From JADJDM01 sp044352985 (GTDB lineage Bacteria; Bacteroidota; Bacteroidia; B-17B0; Aurantibacillaceae): a stretch of 64,000 bases of DNA. The translations under genes and the position numbers were made by a program. Under the pieces are notes generated by a model, which was not told the DNA's origin, did no database searches, and saw only the letters and a list, made by a program, of their open reading frames with translations. Below are positions 1-8,340 of this stretch, one piece after another. Location of the stretch: NCBI GenBank assembly GCA_044352985.1, contig JBILCU010000013.1, positions 1 to 64,000 on the forward strand, written 5' to 3'. The first letter of the stretch is position 1. Each line of letters begins with the position of its first letter.

Positions 1-830
1 TATTCTTGGACACCATCTGGTGGTACATCTGCAACCGCTAGTAATTTAGGTGCCGGTAATTACACTTGTACTGTTCGTGATGCAAATCAATGTACAACAA
101 CAAAAGCAATTACAATAACTCAACCTACAGCCTTAGCTTCAACTTCTACTCAAACAAATGTTTTATGTAATGGCGCATCAACAGGTAGTGCTTCTGTATC
201 TGTAACAGGCGGTACACCAGTATATACATATTCTTGGTCACCATCTGGTGGTACATCTGCAACTGCTAGTAATTTAAGTGCCGGTAATTATACGTGTTCA
301 GTTCGTGATGCGAATCAATGTACAACAACAAAAGCAATTACAATAACTCAACCTACAGCCTTAGCTTCAACTTCTACTCAAACAAATGTTTTATGTAATG
401 GTGCATCAACAGGTAGTGCTTCTGTATCAGTAACAGGAGGTTCACCGGTATATACATATTCTTGGACACCATCTGGTGGTACATCTGCAACCGCTAGTAA
501 TTTAGGTGCCGGTAATTACACTTGTACTGTTCGTGATGCAAATCAATGTACAACAACAAAAGCAATTACAATAACTCAACCTATAGCTTTATCAACTTCT
601 TCAACACAAACCAACGTTACTTGTTTTGGTTTATCAAATGGTTCTGCTAATATTACAGCAACTGGAGGTACACCTGCTTATAATTATTCTTGGACACCAT
701 CTGGAGGAATAACTGCTACAGCAACTAATTTAAATGCAGGCAATTATACATGTACTGTAAGGGATGCAAATCAATGTACAACAACTAAAACAGTTACCAT
801 AACTCAACCAACTGCATTAACAGTAAACAT
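1..830 (+). repeat. Four tandem 228-bp SprB repeat units
   Basis: The phrase TATTCTTGG recurs at 1, 229, 457 and 685, giving an exact 228-bp (76-codon) period. Units 1 to 3 are almost identical at DNA level, including synonymous positions. The fourth unit is clearly diverged (for example AATTATTCTTGG for ACATATTCTTGG and GGAGGAATAACT for GGTGGTACATCT). The pattern indicates recent duplication or gene conversion among the inner units, with the copy next to the anchor domain being the oldest. Confidence 0.93.
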
Positions 831-1557
831 AAGCCCTTTAGTTAATACAATTCAATCTGGCAACAACACGCAATTTAACGCAACATCTATTAATAGTTCA
901 GCTAATTATCAATGGCAAAGTAGTCAGGCAAATCTAGGTTGGGTTAACATTCCTTCTAATTCAACTTATTCGGGTGTTAATACCAATCAGTTTACTATTA
1001 CAAACGCTCAATTAAATAATCATTTACAAAATTTCAGAGTAATTGCTTTCATTGGTGCTTGCGCGGATACATCTAATTTGGCTAATTTAAATATTGCCGA
1101 TACTTGCATCAATACAATTAATGATACAAATTTTGTTACAATTACCGATACCAACTATGTAAATCAAACAATTTATGATACCACGTTTGTAACCGTTACA
1201 GATACAAATTATGTAACCGTTTACGATACCGTAACAACTTATATTAGCGTTACAGACACCTTGTTTATTAATGTAAACACAGTTGGTTTAAATAATAATA
1301 CTATTATCAATACCATTAAAGTGTTTCCAAATCCTACAAACTCATATCTAAATATAGATTATGGTAATTATGCTAACTTAAATGGGTATAGCGTTAAAAT
1401 TATAAATGCTTTATCTCAGCTAATTTACAACCAACCAATCACACAACAATCCGAAACCATTGATTTAAGTACCTTTGGTGGTAATGGTATTTATTTCTTT
1501 TACATAATTAATGCGCAAGGCAATACGGTTGATATTAGAAAAATAGTATTACAGTAA
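1..1557 (+). CDS. SprB-repeat surface protein with T9SS sorting domain (5' truncated)
   Basis: The frame is open from base 1, so the gene begins outside the window; 518 C-terminal residues are visible. The first ~270 residues are four copies of a 76-residue SprB-type repeat (each with YSWTPSGG..ATASNL.AGNYTCTVRDANQC). An Ig-like linker (about 275-360) follows, then a stretch rich in DTN(Y/F)V and YDT motifs (about 370-425). A type A Por-secretion C-terminal domain ends the protein (KVFPNPTNSYLNIDYG to the terminal KIVLQ). Proteins of this build are exported across the outer membrane by the type IX system and anchored at the surface; SprB itself is the gliding adhesin of Flavobacterium. An adhesin role here is inference. 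A strong terminator follows 14 nt after the stop codon. Read coordinates as partial at the 5' side. Confidence 0.9.
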   Translation, partial: YSWTPSGGTSATASNLGAGNYTCTVRDANQCTTTKAITITQPTALASTSTQTNVLCNGASTGSASVSVTGGTPVYTYSWSPSGGTSATASNLSAGNYTCSVRDANQCTTTKAITITQPTALASTSTQTNVLCNGASTGSASVSVTGGSPVYTYSWTPSGGTSATASNLGAGNYTCTVRDANQCTTTKAITITQPIALSTSSTQTNVTCFGLSNGSANITATGGTPAYNYSWTPSGGITATATNLNAGNYTCTVRDANQCTTTKTVTITQPTALTVNISPLVNTIQSGNNTQFNATSINSSANYQWQSSQANLGWVNIPSNSTYSGVNTNQFTITNAQLNNHLQNFRVIAFIGACADTSNLANLNIADTCINTINDTNFVTITDTNYVNQTIYDTTFVTVTDTNYVTVYDTVTTYISVTDTLFINVNTVGLNNNTIINTIKVFPNPTNSYLNIDYGNYANLNGYSVKIINALSQLIYNQPITQQSETIDLSTFGGNGIYFFYIINAQGNTVDIRKIVLQ

Positions 1558-1571
1558 ATTTTTAATTAATT

Positions 1572-1612
1572 AAAAGGCGGTTGAGAATCTTCTTAGCCGC
1601 CTTTTATTTTTT
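1572..1612 (+). terminator. Rho-independent terminator after the SprB-repeat gene
   Basis: A perfect 9-bp stem (AAAAGGCGG at 1572-1580 with CCGCCTTTT at 1597-1605) closes a 16-nt loop and is followed by a T-rich run. It lies 14 nt past the stop codon of the surface protein. Confidence 0.85.
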
Positions 1613-1757
1613 GTTGCCATCAGGTTTTGAGCGACACAGGCATAACAATATATTATTAAAAATTCTTTTCTAATTGTTAGTATTCAGTACGCGTTAAAAA
1701 AATATTTCGATAAACAACTATTTTTTTAAGACAGAAAACAAATAGATTTTGAAAAAA

Positions 1758-2459
1758 TTAATTCTTCACTAAATCGTAACTTTTTAATAATGATTGAAAC
1801 AACAGCAATCCATCTTCATTTGATAGTTCTTTATCGGCAGCTCTTTCAGGGTGAGGCATCAGGCCAAAAACATTTTTTGAAGCATTACAAACGCCCGCAA
1901 TGTTTTCTGTAGTGCCATTTGGATTTGACTCTTCAGTTACATTTCCATTTTCATCGCAATACCTAAATAAAATCTGCTGATTTTCATTCATATTTTTTAA
2001 TGTAGCTTCATCAGCAAAATATTTCCCTTCACCATGAGCAATAGGTATTTTTAATGCTTTTGTTTTAGGTATAAATTGTGTTATAGCGGCATCGGTTGAT
2101 TCAGCTTTAATAAATACATTTTTGCAAGTAAATTTCCTGTCATTGTTATGTAGTAATGCGCCAGGTAATAAGCCTGATTCACATAAAATTTGAAAACCAT
2201 TACACACACCAATTACAATACCTCTATTTTGTGCATGAGATATAATACGATCCATAATAGGTGAAAAACGCGCAATAGCACCACTTCTCAAATAATCTCC
2301 GTAAGAAAAACCTCCGGGTAAAACAATTACATCACATTCTTCAAGATCAGTGTTTTTATGCCATAATTTAACTGTTTCCTGTTTTAAAATATTCTTTAAA
2401 ACATAAACCATGTCTTCATCGCAATTTGATCCCGGAAAAACTACTACTCCAAATTTCAT
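1758..2459 (-). CDS. purQ: Phosphoribosylformylglycinamidine synthase glutaminase subunit PurQ
   Basis: This is the class I glutamine amidotransferase subunit that supplies ammonia to PurL for conversion of FGAR to FGAM in purine synthesis, in the cytosol. At 233 residues it has the size of the small-PurQ type that works with PurS and small PurL. The nucleophile elbow GVCNGFQ places Cys86. The His-Glu pair sits in MPHPERA (His203, Glu205). The N-terminus MKFGVVVFPGSNCDED is classic, and ATG at 2459 gives it directly. The gene lies 29 nt after the DUF6427 membrane gene and is probably co-transcribed with it. No purS or purL is in the window. Confidence 0.95.
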   Translation of the reverse strand: MKFGVVVFPGSNCDEDMVYVLKNILKQETVKLWHKNTDLEECDVIVLPGGFSYGDYLRSGAIARFSPIMDRIISHAQNRGIVIGVCNGFQILCESGLLPGALLHNNDRKFTCKNVFIKAESTDAAITQFIPKTKALKIPIAHGEGKYFADEATLKNMNENQQILFRYCDENGNVTEESNPNGTTENIAGVCNASKNVFGLMPHPERAADKELSNEDGLLLFQSLLKSYDLVKN

Positions 2460-2488
2460 GTCTTTATTTTTTTTTCAAAGTTATACGA

Positions 2489-3475
2489 TTATAGTAAATT
2501 AGAAATCATAAGATTTGAACAAACAAATGCAAATAATAAGATTAGTGTTAACAACTCTCCTAGCCATTTTCTGCGAATTGAGCCAATATGATGACCTATA
2601 AAAAATGAAATTGGGACAATAAAAAACACATAAAAAAACAAATTGTCTTCATTCATCATAAACATGCCAATAATGCCAAAAGCAATAATCCACAGCATAA
2701 TGTGTATTGATTTTTGTGCTTTAATTTTTAGTTGATTGATTCTGTTGTAAGTGTAAAACAAGGATAAAATCATCGCCAGAAAAATTAAGATGTGATCGGG
2801 CAAAAGTCCTTGTAAAAAAACGAAACGATGATTTAACGCAAATAAATTTTCAAAATTACTTAAGTAAATAAAGGTGTTATTGTTAAGTATATACAATAGC
2901 ATAGAGGAAATAAAAAAAGGACTTATTAAGCCAAAAAAAGCAGCAACCCATTCGTTTAGCTTAAACGGTTTCATGATTAAAAGTGAAATAAATGGGATTA
3001 AAATAAATAATACAAAGGGGCTGTAAACTAAAAAAGAAAGGGATAAAATAAAACAAGCATTAAAAATGGTGCTTGATGAATTTTCTTCTCGATATATACT
3101 GAATAATTTATTTAACGAAAATAATAATAGTGTAGATGCTAATATTACCGGATGAAAAGCCCCGGCTATATTAATTGTATTTGAAATTAGAAGGTAAATA
3201 AATGCCGGTAATTGATTTTGTTTGTCGGTAAGCTCATGCTTAGAACACATCCAGGCAATAATAAATGAGTTAAAAATGTTAAGTATTAAATTAATGGTAA
3301 TCAAAAAGCCGGAACTCAAACCTGTAAAAAGGTAATTAAATACAAAACTGTTATTTGTTACTATGGGATTATGGAACGTGCTGAAAAACAGGTTAAAAAT
3401 GAAGAAACAAATTGCACTAACGGGTAGTAAAAAATAACCCAGTTTGTCTTTATTGATAAAAAAATTCGCAACCAT
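2489..3475 (-). CDS. DUF6427-family polytopic membrane protein
   Basis: The 328-residue protein has about nine hydrophobic helices, short charged loops and no catalytic motif I recognise. The opening MVANFFINKDKLGYFLLPVS and the overall pattern match the Bacteroidota family labelled DUF6427, whose function is unknown to me. It is transcribed divergently from the small membrane protein at 3532, and the two start codons are 56 bp apart with promoter-like boxes on both strands between them. It is followed at 29 nt by purQ. In related genomes I recall DUF6427 and DUF6341 genes as neighbours close to nucleotide-metabolism genes, so this pairing supports the family call. Inner-membrane location is clear; the role is not. 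Confidence 0.7.
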   Translation of the reverse strand: MVANFFINKDKLGYFLLPVSAICFFIFNLFFSTFHNPIVTNNSFVFNYLFTGLSSGFLITINLILNIFNSFIIAWMCSKHELTDKQNQLPAFIYLLISNTINIAGAFHPVILASTLLLFSLNKLFSIYREENSSSTIFNACFILSLSFLVYSPFVLFILIPFISLLIMKPFKLNEWVAAFFGLISPFFISSMLLYILNNNTFIYLSNFENLFALNHRFVFLQGLLPDHILIFLAMILSLFYTYNRINQLKIKAQKSIHIMLWIIAFGIIGMFMMNEDNLFFYVFFIVPISFFIGHHIGSIRRKWLGELLTLILLFAFVCSNLMISNLL

Positions 3476-3505
3476 TTTGTGAAATGCTAAAACTTACTAT
3501 TTTTG
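3476..3505 (+). promoter_or_regulatory. Bacteroidota-type promoter for the small membrane protein gene
   Basis: A TTTG (-33 type) at 3476-3479 and TATTTTTG (-7 type, TAnnTTTG) at 3498-3505 are separated by 18 bp, a good match to the Bacteroidota sigma consensus. The start codon follows 26 bp later at 3532. Confidence 0.6.
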
Positions 3506-3510
3506 TGCAG

Positions 3511-3518
3511 CAAACTTA
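3511..3518 (-). promoter_or_regulatory. TAnnTTTG -7 box for the DUF6427-purQ operon
   Basis: Read on the minus strand, 3518 to 3511 is TAAGTTTG, matching TAnnTTTG and placed 35 bp upstream of the ATG at 3475. I see no good -33 box. It lies a few bases from the opposing promoter, so the two would compete. Confidence 0.4.
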
Positions 3519-3531
3519 ATCATTTTAAACT

Positions 3532-3717
3532 ATGACGTGGACAGATTTTTGGACTGGAATAGGTAACTTTTTCACCGCAACATTTAAATTAATGAAACCA
3601 ATTGGAAATTCATTAAATTATCCTTTATGGGTTTTAATTTTTTGTTTACTTGTATTTTGGGTAGGCCAAATGTTAAAACAGAAAAAAGAAGCTGATAGAA
3701 ACGGAACTTTACAATAG
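3532..3717 (+). CDS. Small single-pass membrane protein, DUF6341-like
   Basis: The 61-residue protein has an amphipathic start (MTWTDFWTGIGNFFTATFKL), one transmembrane helix at about residues 30-48 (YPLWVLIFCLLVFWVGQML) and a charged tail KQKKEADRNGTLQ. Its size, the G-I-x-x-F start and the helix-KQ-tail layout resemble the small DUF6341 proteins found beside DUF6427 genes in Flavobacteria; the resemblance is from memory and moderate. A consensus promoter precedes it and a terminator follows 26 nt after the stop, so it is a single-gene unit, which argues that it is real. Function unknown. Confidence 0.75.
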   Translation: MTWTDFWTGIGNFFTATFKLMKPIGNSLNYPLWVLIFCLLVFWVGQMLKQKKEADRNGTLQ

Positions 3718-3743
3718 TTTTTTAAACAATATCTACTTTTATT

Positions 3744-3774
3744 AATCCTAATCAATCGATTAGGATTTTTTATT
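3744..3774 (+). terminator. Rho-independent terminator after the small membrane protein
   Basis: A perfect 10-bp stem (AATCCTAATC at 3744-3753 with GATTAGGATT at 3758-3767) with a 4-nt loop is followed by a T tract. Confidence 0.85.
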
Positions 3775-3828
3775 TTATACCTAAATGAAATTTAATTGGA
3801 ATTGAAAAAACCTAAGTTAATACTTGAG

Positions 3829-4980
3829 CTAATTAAGTTTTTTACATTCGGAAGTGAGCACCTTTGTAACAATAGGTTCTAAACTATTGAAGAAATCAAT
3901 AAACTGTTTTGGTGCATTTTGGGTATATTCTTTAAATAATTCGTAACCCTGATAATAAGCAATTCGATCTGAAGGATAAAGTTTTGTAAAATAATAGATG
4001 CTTGATGAAAACAACGAAAAAACAAAATCTGTTTTCTCATAAAAGAAAGAAAAAATCAATTCTGCGCCAATATTAATGAACTTGTTTTTATTCAACATAA
4101 TGGTGTCGAGGTTTTTTTCTGCAAAATAATTTTCAATACATGCTATTGCCTCAAAAGATTGAAGTGGGTGAGGTTTTAAAACATAGGTGTAATTCTCGGG
4201 GTCTTTTATTTTATTAAGATAAATATCCATGCATTGAGTCCAGAAGTTTTGTGGCACCTGATAAATTTCAACACTTTCAATTAAAATAAATACGATTTTT
4301 TTTGACGATTCAACTGGGTTAAAATCACTGGTAATTATTTTATTTTGTTCCAATAACTGTATGGCGTTATGAAAAGAATGCCCCGATAAAAATCCTTTTA
4401 TTTTGAGGTGATAAGGATGCTGCAAATCTTTTAAATATGCTGCAAACTCCCCATGAAATAAACAATAGAAATTACCGGTAGGTATTTTGTTTTCTTCATA
4501 ATACATGTAATCGCCAATGCCATGTTCAAAATAATTGATTTCAGCATTCGGAAATAATTTAATTAATACTTCATTAAGTCCGGTTTTGGTGAGCATGTGT
4601 AAAGACACTTTGTCTTTATTAAATGTATTGAGATCGTTTAGAATTCGTAATTCGTATTTTTTTAAAAAATCGTTTAAATAGCGTTTATGTAAAAATGAAT
4701 AGAGGTTTTTAATTACGGGCAATTGCTTTACCTTCCGCGTTAGTTTTTTTGTAAAACTAGGCCGCATATTGGTTACATCGGTAAGTTCGGGTGCGTAATT
4801 AATTTGTGTATCCCAAGCGTGAATAACATTAGTTTTAAAAATTAATTCGGATAATGTTTTTTTTTGGGGAGGATAGTCAATCATCAACACATCAACATCA
4901 CCTTCTTGTTTTGTTGAAGCAGCATAAATACTTTGAAGTATGGCACTGAAATGAGAGGAAACAAGAAAAATGCGAAGCAT
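3829..4980 (-). CDS. Polysialyltransferase-family (GT52/PolyST-like) glycosyltransferase
   Basis: This 383-residue soluble protein looks like the alpha-2,8-polysialyltransferase / GT52 superfamily. It has an N-terminal Rossmann-like segment (MLRIFLVSSHFSAILQSIYA), an acidic-HG motif FEHGIGDYMYY (Glu152-His153-Gly154) and the KPHP motif (269-272). In these enzymes the (D/E)-(D/E)-G and HP motifs are essential for CMP-sialic acid use. The first motif reads E-H-G rather than D/E-D/E-G, so the donor may differ. Transfer of a nonulosonic acid to a surface glycan is inference, supported by a NeuB-type synthase 24 kb away. It lies 1 nt downstream of the SDR gene, in one transcript. Confidence 0.6.
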   Translation of the reverse strand: MLRIFLVSSHFSAILQSIYAASTKQEGDVDVLMIDYPPQKKTLSELIFKTNVIHAWDTQINYAPELTDVTNMRPSFTKKLTRKVKQLPVIKNLYSFLHKRYLNDFLKKYELRILNDLNTFNKDKVSLHMLTKTGLNEVLIKLFPNAEINYFEHGIGDYMYYEENKIPTGNFYCLFHGEFAAYLKDLQHPYHLKIKGFLSGHSFHNAIQLLEQNKIITSDFNPVESSKKIVFILIESVEIYQVPQNFWTQCMDIYLNKIKDPENYTYVLKPHPLQSFEAIACIENYFAEKNLDTIMLNKNKFINIGAELIFSFFYEKTDFVFSLFSSSIYYFTKLYPSDRIAYYQGYELFKEYTQNAPKQFIDFFNSLEPIVTKVLTSECKKLN

Positions 4981-4981
4981 T

Positions 4982-5929
4982 TTAGTTTGTTTTTATTTTT
5001 TTCAAATTATCAAACATGTCATTGATAATTGCATTTAAATTGTATTTTGGTTTCCATCCCCAGTCGGCTCTTGCGTGCGAATCATCAATTGAATGCGGCC
5101 AACTGTCTGCAATATCCTGCCTGAAATCAGGCTTGTATTTAATGGTAAATTCAGGAATGTGTTGTTTTATACCCTGTGCAATTTCTCTCGGACTAAAACT
5201 TACCCCCGATAAATTATAACTACTTCTTATTAAAATATCTTTTGCAGGGGCATTCATTATATCAATTGTTGCTTTAATTGCATCTGGCATGTACATCATA
5301 GGTAGTGTAGTGTTTTCTGTTAAAAAACACTCGTATTTTTTTTGTTCCAGTGCCTGATGAAAAATGTGTACTGCGTAATCGGTTGTTCCTCCTCCAGGAG
5401 CCGATTTCCATCCAATTAAGCCTGGGTAGCGTAAACTTCTTACATCTACTCCGTATTTGTTAAAGTAATATTCACACCATCTTTCGCCTGCTTGTTTACT
5501 TATTCCGTAAACTGTGCTTGGTTCCATAATGGTAAATTGCGGAGTATGCACTTTTGGAGTATTATGCCCGAAAACAGCAATTGAGCTTGGCCAATAAACT
5601 TTATCAATAATTTTTTCTTTAGCTAAATCTAATACATTGAATAATCCGTCCATGTTTAGGTTCCAGCCTAATTTCGGATTTTTCTCCGCAGTAGCAGATA
5701 ATAAAGCTGCTAATAAATAAACTTGATTTATCTGATGTTTTTTTATCACATTAAATAAGTTGTCTTTATTCATTATGTCCAAAACTTCAAACGCATTGTT
5801 TTTAAATGCATCCGAACTTTTTAAATCGGCAGCTATTACATTTGAGGAACCGTGAATGTGGTTTAAACCTTCTAATAATTCAGTTCCAATTTGACCACCT
5901 GCGCCTATGACTAAAATTTTATCGCTCAT
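4982..5929 (-). CDS. SDR-type L-threonine 3-dehydrogenase / NAD-dependent epimerase
   Basis: The 315-residue extended short-chain dehydrogenase has a glycine-rich NAD site (GAGGQIG, 9-15), Ser in PSSIAVFG (about 115) and the catalytic YGISK pair Tyr141/Lys145. The pattern, including PGLIGW..APGGGTTDYAVHIFHQAL and the substrate segment LPMMYMPDAI, matches the UDP-galactose-epimerase-like L-threonine 3-dehydrogenase found in Flavobacterium and Cupriavidus, which makes 2-amino-3-ketobutyrate. A sugar epimerase role cannot be excluded, given that the next gene is a glycosyltransferase. No kbl ligase gene is nearby. The ATG at 5929 gives a proper nucleotide-binding N-terminus. Confidence 0.75.
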   Translation of the reverse strand: MSDKILVIGAGGQIGTELLEGLNHIHGSSNVIAADLKSSDAFKNNAFEVLDIMNKDNLFNVIKKHQINQVYLLAALLSATAEKNPKLGWNLNMDGLFNVLDLAKEKIIDKVYWPSSIAVFGHNTPKVHTPQFTIMEPSTVYGISKQAGERWCEYYFNKYGVDVRSLRYPGLIGWKSAPGGGTTDYAVHIFHQALEQKKYECFLTENTTLPMMYMPDAIKATIDIMNAPAKDILIRSSYNLSGVSFSPREIAQGIKQHIPEFTIKYKPDFRQDIADSWPHSIDDSHARADWGWKPKYNLNAIINDMFDNLKKIKTN

Positions 5930-5984
5930 TTAATTTTTATTCAAATTTGTCCTATACAAATTAAACAATTTTCAAGAAACTGTG

Positions 5985-5992
5985 TACATTTG
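5985..5992 (+). promoter_or_regulatory. TAnnTTTG -7 box for trhO
   Basis: TACATTTG followed by CAAACG is a common Bacteroidota -7 context. It lies 90 bp upstream of the trhO ATG. A convincing -33 TTTG is not visible. Confidence 0.4.
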
Positions 5993-6081
5993 CAAACGTA
6001 AGGATTTTTTTGCTTTTTTGATTTAAAAATTAGAAAACCAAAAACAGTCATCAGTATAACCTGCAATTATACCTGTTTAAA

Positions 6082-7152
6082 ATGGCACAATTAATAAACC
6101 GCGTCAATAAAGACGTATTAAAACAAAAATTAAAGGAAGAATCCTTTAATAGAATTACCTTATCTTTTTACAGATACGTTAAAATTTCTAATCCACAAGA
6201 AACCCGTGATGAGCTTTACAAAATGTGGCAAAACTTAAATTGTTTTGGTCGTATTTATTTAGCAGAAGAGGGTATCAATGCTCAAATGAATGTTCCTGAG
6301 CATAACTGGAATAAATTTGTAAATGAACTAAATTCGATTGATTATTTTAAAGAAGTTCCTTTTAAAATAGCGGTAGACGGAAATGGAAAATCTTTTTACA
6401 AATTAGTTGTTAAAGTTCGTGATCGCATTGTAGCCGATGGTATTGATGATCCTACATTTGATGCTTCTAACACCGGAAAATACTTGAGCGCAAAAGAGTT
6501 TAATGATGCATTGGAAAATCCCGAAACAATTGTTGTAGACATGCGCAACCATTACGAAAGTGAAGTAGGTCGTTTTGAAAAAGCGTATTGTCCGGATGCC
6601 GATACGTTCAGAGAGGAATTGCCATTGGTAATTGATCACTTAAAAGGAAAAGAAGACAAAAAAATACTGATGTATTGCACTGGTGGAATCCGTTGCGAAA
6701 AAGCATCGGCTTATTTTAAACACAAAGGATTTAAAGATGTTAATCATTTGCATGGCGGCATCATTCAATATGCAAAAGAAGTAAAAGAGCAAGGCATCGA
6801 AAGTAAATTTAAAGGTGTAAATTTTGTGTTTGATGAAAGGGTAGGGGAGCGTATTACACAGGATGTGCTTTCAACTTGCCATCAGTGTGGAGAACCTTGC
6901 GACAGGCATGTAAACTGTAAAAATGATGATTGCCATTTGTTGTTCATTCAGTGCTCTTCATGTGAAGAGAAAATGAAAGGTTGTTGTACACTAAATTGTG
7001 TAGAAATTTATTCTTTACCATTGGAAGAGCAGAAAAAATTAAGAAAAGGCAGAATTAAAAATGGTCCGGAATGTTTATCGGTTTACAAAAGTAGGTTGCG
7101 CCCAAATCTTTCAGAAATCATTCGCACGGAAGGTTTAGTGATGAAAAAATAA
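6082..7152 (+). CDS. trhO: tRNA uridine-34 hydroxylase TrhO (rhodanese family)
   Basis: TrhO (YceA/UPF0176) uses O2 to make 5-hydroxyuridine at the wobble base of certain tRNAs. The 356-residue protein shows the N-terminal acylphosphatase-like domain (about 22-115, with IYLAEEGINAQMN) and a rhodanese domain (about 140-235) whose active-site loop CTGGIRCEKA supplies Cys199 and Cys205. The C-terminal tail is Cys-rich (CHQCGEPCDRHVNC, CHLLFIQCSSC, CC, C) and probably binds zinc. Length and domain order fit the longer forms of the family. It is followed 30 nt later by hmgA; the link between the two is unclear beyond both being O2-dependent. Confidence 0.93.
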   Translation: MAQLINRVNKDVLKQKLKEESFNRITLSFYRYVKISNPQETRDELYKMWQNLNCFGRIYLAEEGINAQMNVPEHNWNKFVNELNSIDYFKEVPFKIAVDGNGKSFYKLVVKVRDRIVADGIDDPTFDASNTGKYLSAKEFNDALENPETIVVDMRNHYESEVGRFEKAYCPDADTFREELPLVIDHLKGKEDKKILMYCTGGIRCEKASAYFKHKGFKDVNHLHGGIIQYAKEVKEQGIESKFKGVNFVFDERVGERITQDVLSTCHQCGEPCDRHVNCKNDDCHLLFIQCSSCEEKMKGCCTLNCVEIYSLPLEEQKKLRKGRIKNGPECLSVYKSRLRPNLSEIIRTEGLVMKK

Positions 7153-7182
7153 ATTAATTTTAAAACGTAAAATAAAAATAAA

Positions 7183-8340
7183 ATGCCCATCTATCACAAA
7201 TTAGGAAAGTTCCCAAATAAACGCCACATTCAGTTTGAAAAACCTACTGGTGGCATTTATTACGAACAGTTATTTGGCACAGAAGGATTTCACGGATTTT
7301 CTTCATTGCTTTATCAAGTTCATCGCCCAACGCAAATAAAAGAAATTCTGCGCTCTGAAAATGTTGCTCCAAAAATAGCAGTTGAAAAAAATATCAAACC
7401 CATGTTGTTACAAGGATTTGATATAAAACCAGAAGATGATTTTTTGGCAAGCAGGAAATATGTTTTGGTAAATAACGACGTATATATTGGTTTGGCTGCT
7501 CCTCGCGAATCACAAACCGATTATTTCTATAAAAATGCAGATGCTGATGAATTAATTTTTGTGCACAAAGGAAAAGGCGTATTAAAAACCTTCATGGGTA
7601 ATATTCCGTTTGAGTATGGAGATTACCTTGTAATTCCACGCGGAATGATTTATCAAATTCATTTTGAAACAAAGGATAATCGTTTATTTTTCTTAGAATC
7701 GTTTACGCCAATTTACACGCCTAAGCGTTATAAAAACACAAGCGGACAATTATTAGAACACTCCCCTTTCTGTGAACGTGATTTTAAATTGCCAACCGAG
7801 TTAGAAACATACGATCAAAAAGGTGACTTTTTAATAAAAGTGAAAAAAGAAGATGTGTTGCACGATATTGTTTATGCTTCGCATCCGTTTGATGTTGTTG
7901 GTTGGGATGGGTACAATTTCCCATGGGGCTTTTCAATTCATGATTTTGAGCCGATAACAGGTCGTGTTCATCAGCCACCTCCGGTGCATCAAACATTCGA
8001 AACATCAACTTATGTTGTTTGCTCGTTCTGCCCTCGTTTGTATGATTATCATCCGAAATCAATTCCTGCGCCATACAATCACAGTAATATTGATAGTGAT
8101 GAAGTATTGTATTATGTAGATGGAGATTTCATGAGTAGAAACAATATTGAACAAGGTCATATCACTTTACATCCAAAAGGCATTCCACACGGACCTGCTC
8201 CAGGAGCTTATGAAAGAAGTATTGGTCAAAAAGAAACCGAAGAGTTAGCCGTAATGGTAGATACTTTCCGACCGTTAAAAGTTACTCAAGAAGCTATTGG
8301 TATTGATGATGGGAAATACTATAAAAGTTGGACTGAGTAA
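7183..8340 (+). CDS. hmgA: Homogentisate 1,2-dioxygenase
   Basis: The enzyme opens the ring of homogentisate to maleylacetoacetate in tyrosine/phenylalanine degradation. The 385-residue protein has the bicupin form: an N-terminal cupin (ELIFVHKGKGVLKTFMGN, GDYLVIPRG) and a C-terminal cupin carrying the likely Fe(II) ligands His300 and Glu307 (NHSNIDSDEVLYY) and a His of HPKGIPHGP (330 or 336). The segment RVHQPPPVHQTFET is also typical. The length matches the shorter bacterial form rather than the ~440-residue animal enzyme. No fumarylacetoacetase or HPPD gene is in the window. Repeats with hairpin-plus-T structures begin directly at its stop codon and may act as its terminator. Confidence 0.9.
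   Translation: MPIYHKLGKFPNKRHIQFEKPTGGIYYEQLFGTEGFHGFSSLLYQVHRPTQIKEILRSENVAPKIAVEKNIKPMLLQGFDIKPEDDFLASRKYVLVNNDVYIGLAAPRESQTDYFYKNADADELIFVHKGKGVLKTFMGNIPFEYGDYLVIPRGMIYQIHFETKDNRLFFLESFTPIYTPKRYKNTSGQLLEHSPFCERDFKLPTELETYDQKGDFLIKVKKEDVLHDIVYASHPFDVVGWDGYNFPWGFSIHDFEPITGRVHQPPPVHQTFETSTYVVCSFCPRLYDYHPKSIPAPYNHSNIDSDEVLYYVDGDFMSRNNIEQGHITLHPKGIPHGPAPGAYERSIGQKETEELAVMVDTFRPLKVTQEAIGIDDGKYYKSWTE

Noticed and set aside
1..830. Regular repeats at 228-bp spacing as a CRISPR-like array
   Set aside because: The units are translated as SprB domains in one open frame with no short repeat/unique spacer alternation.
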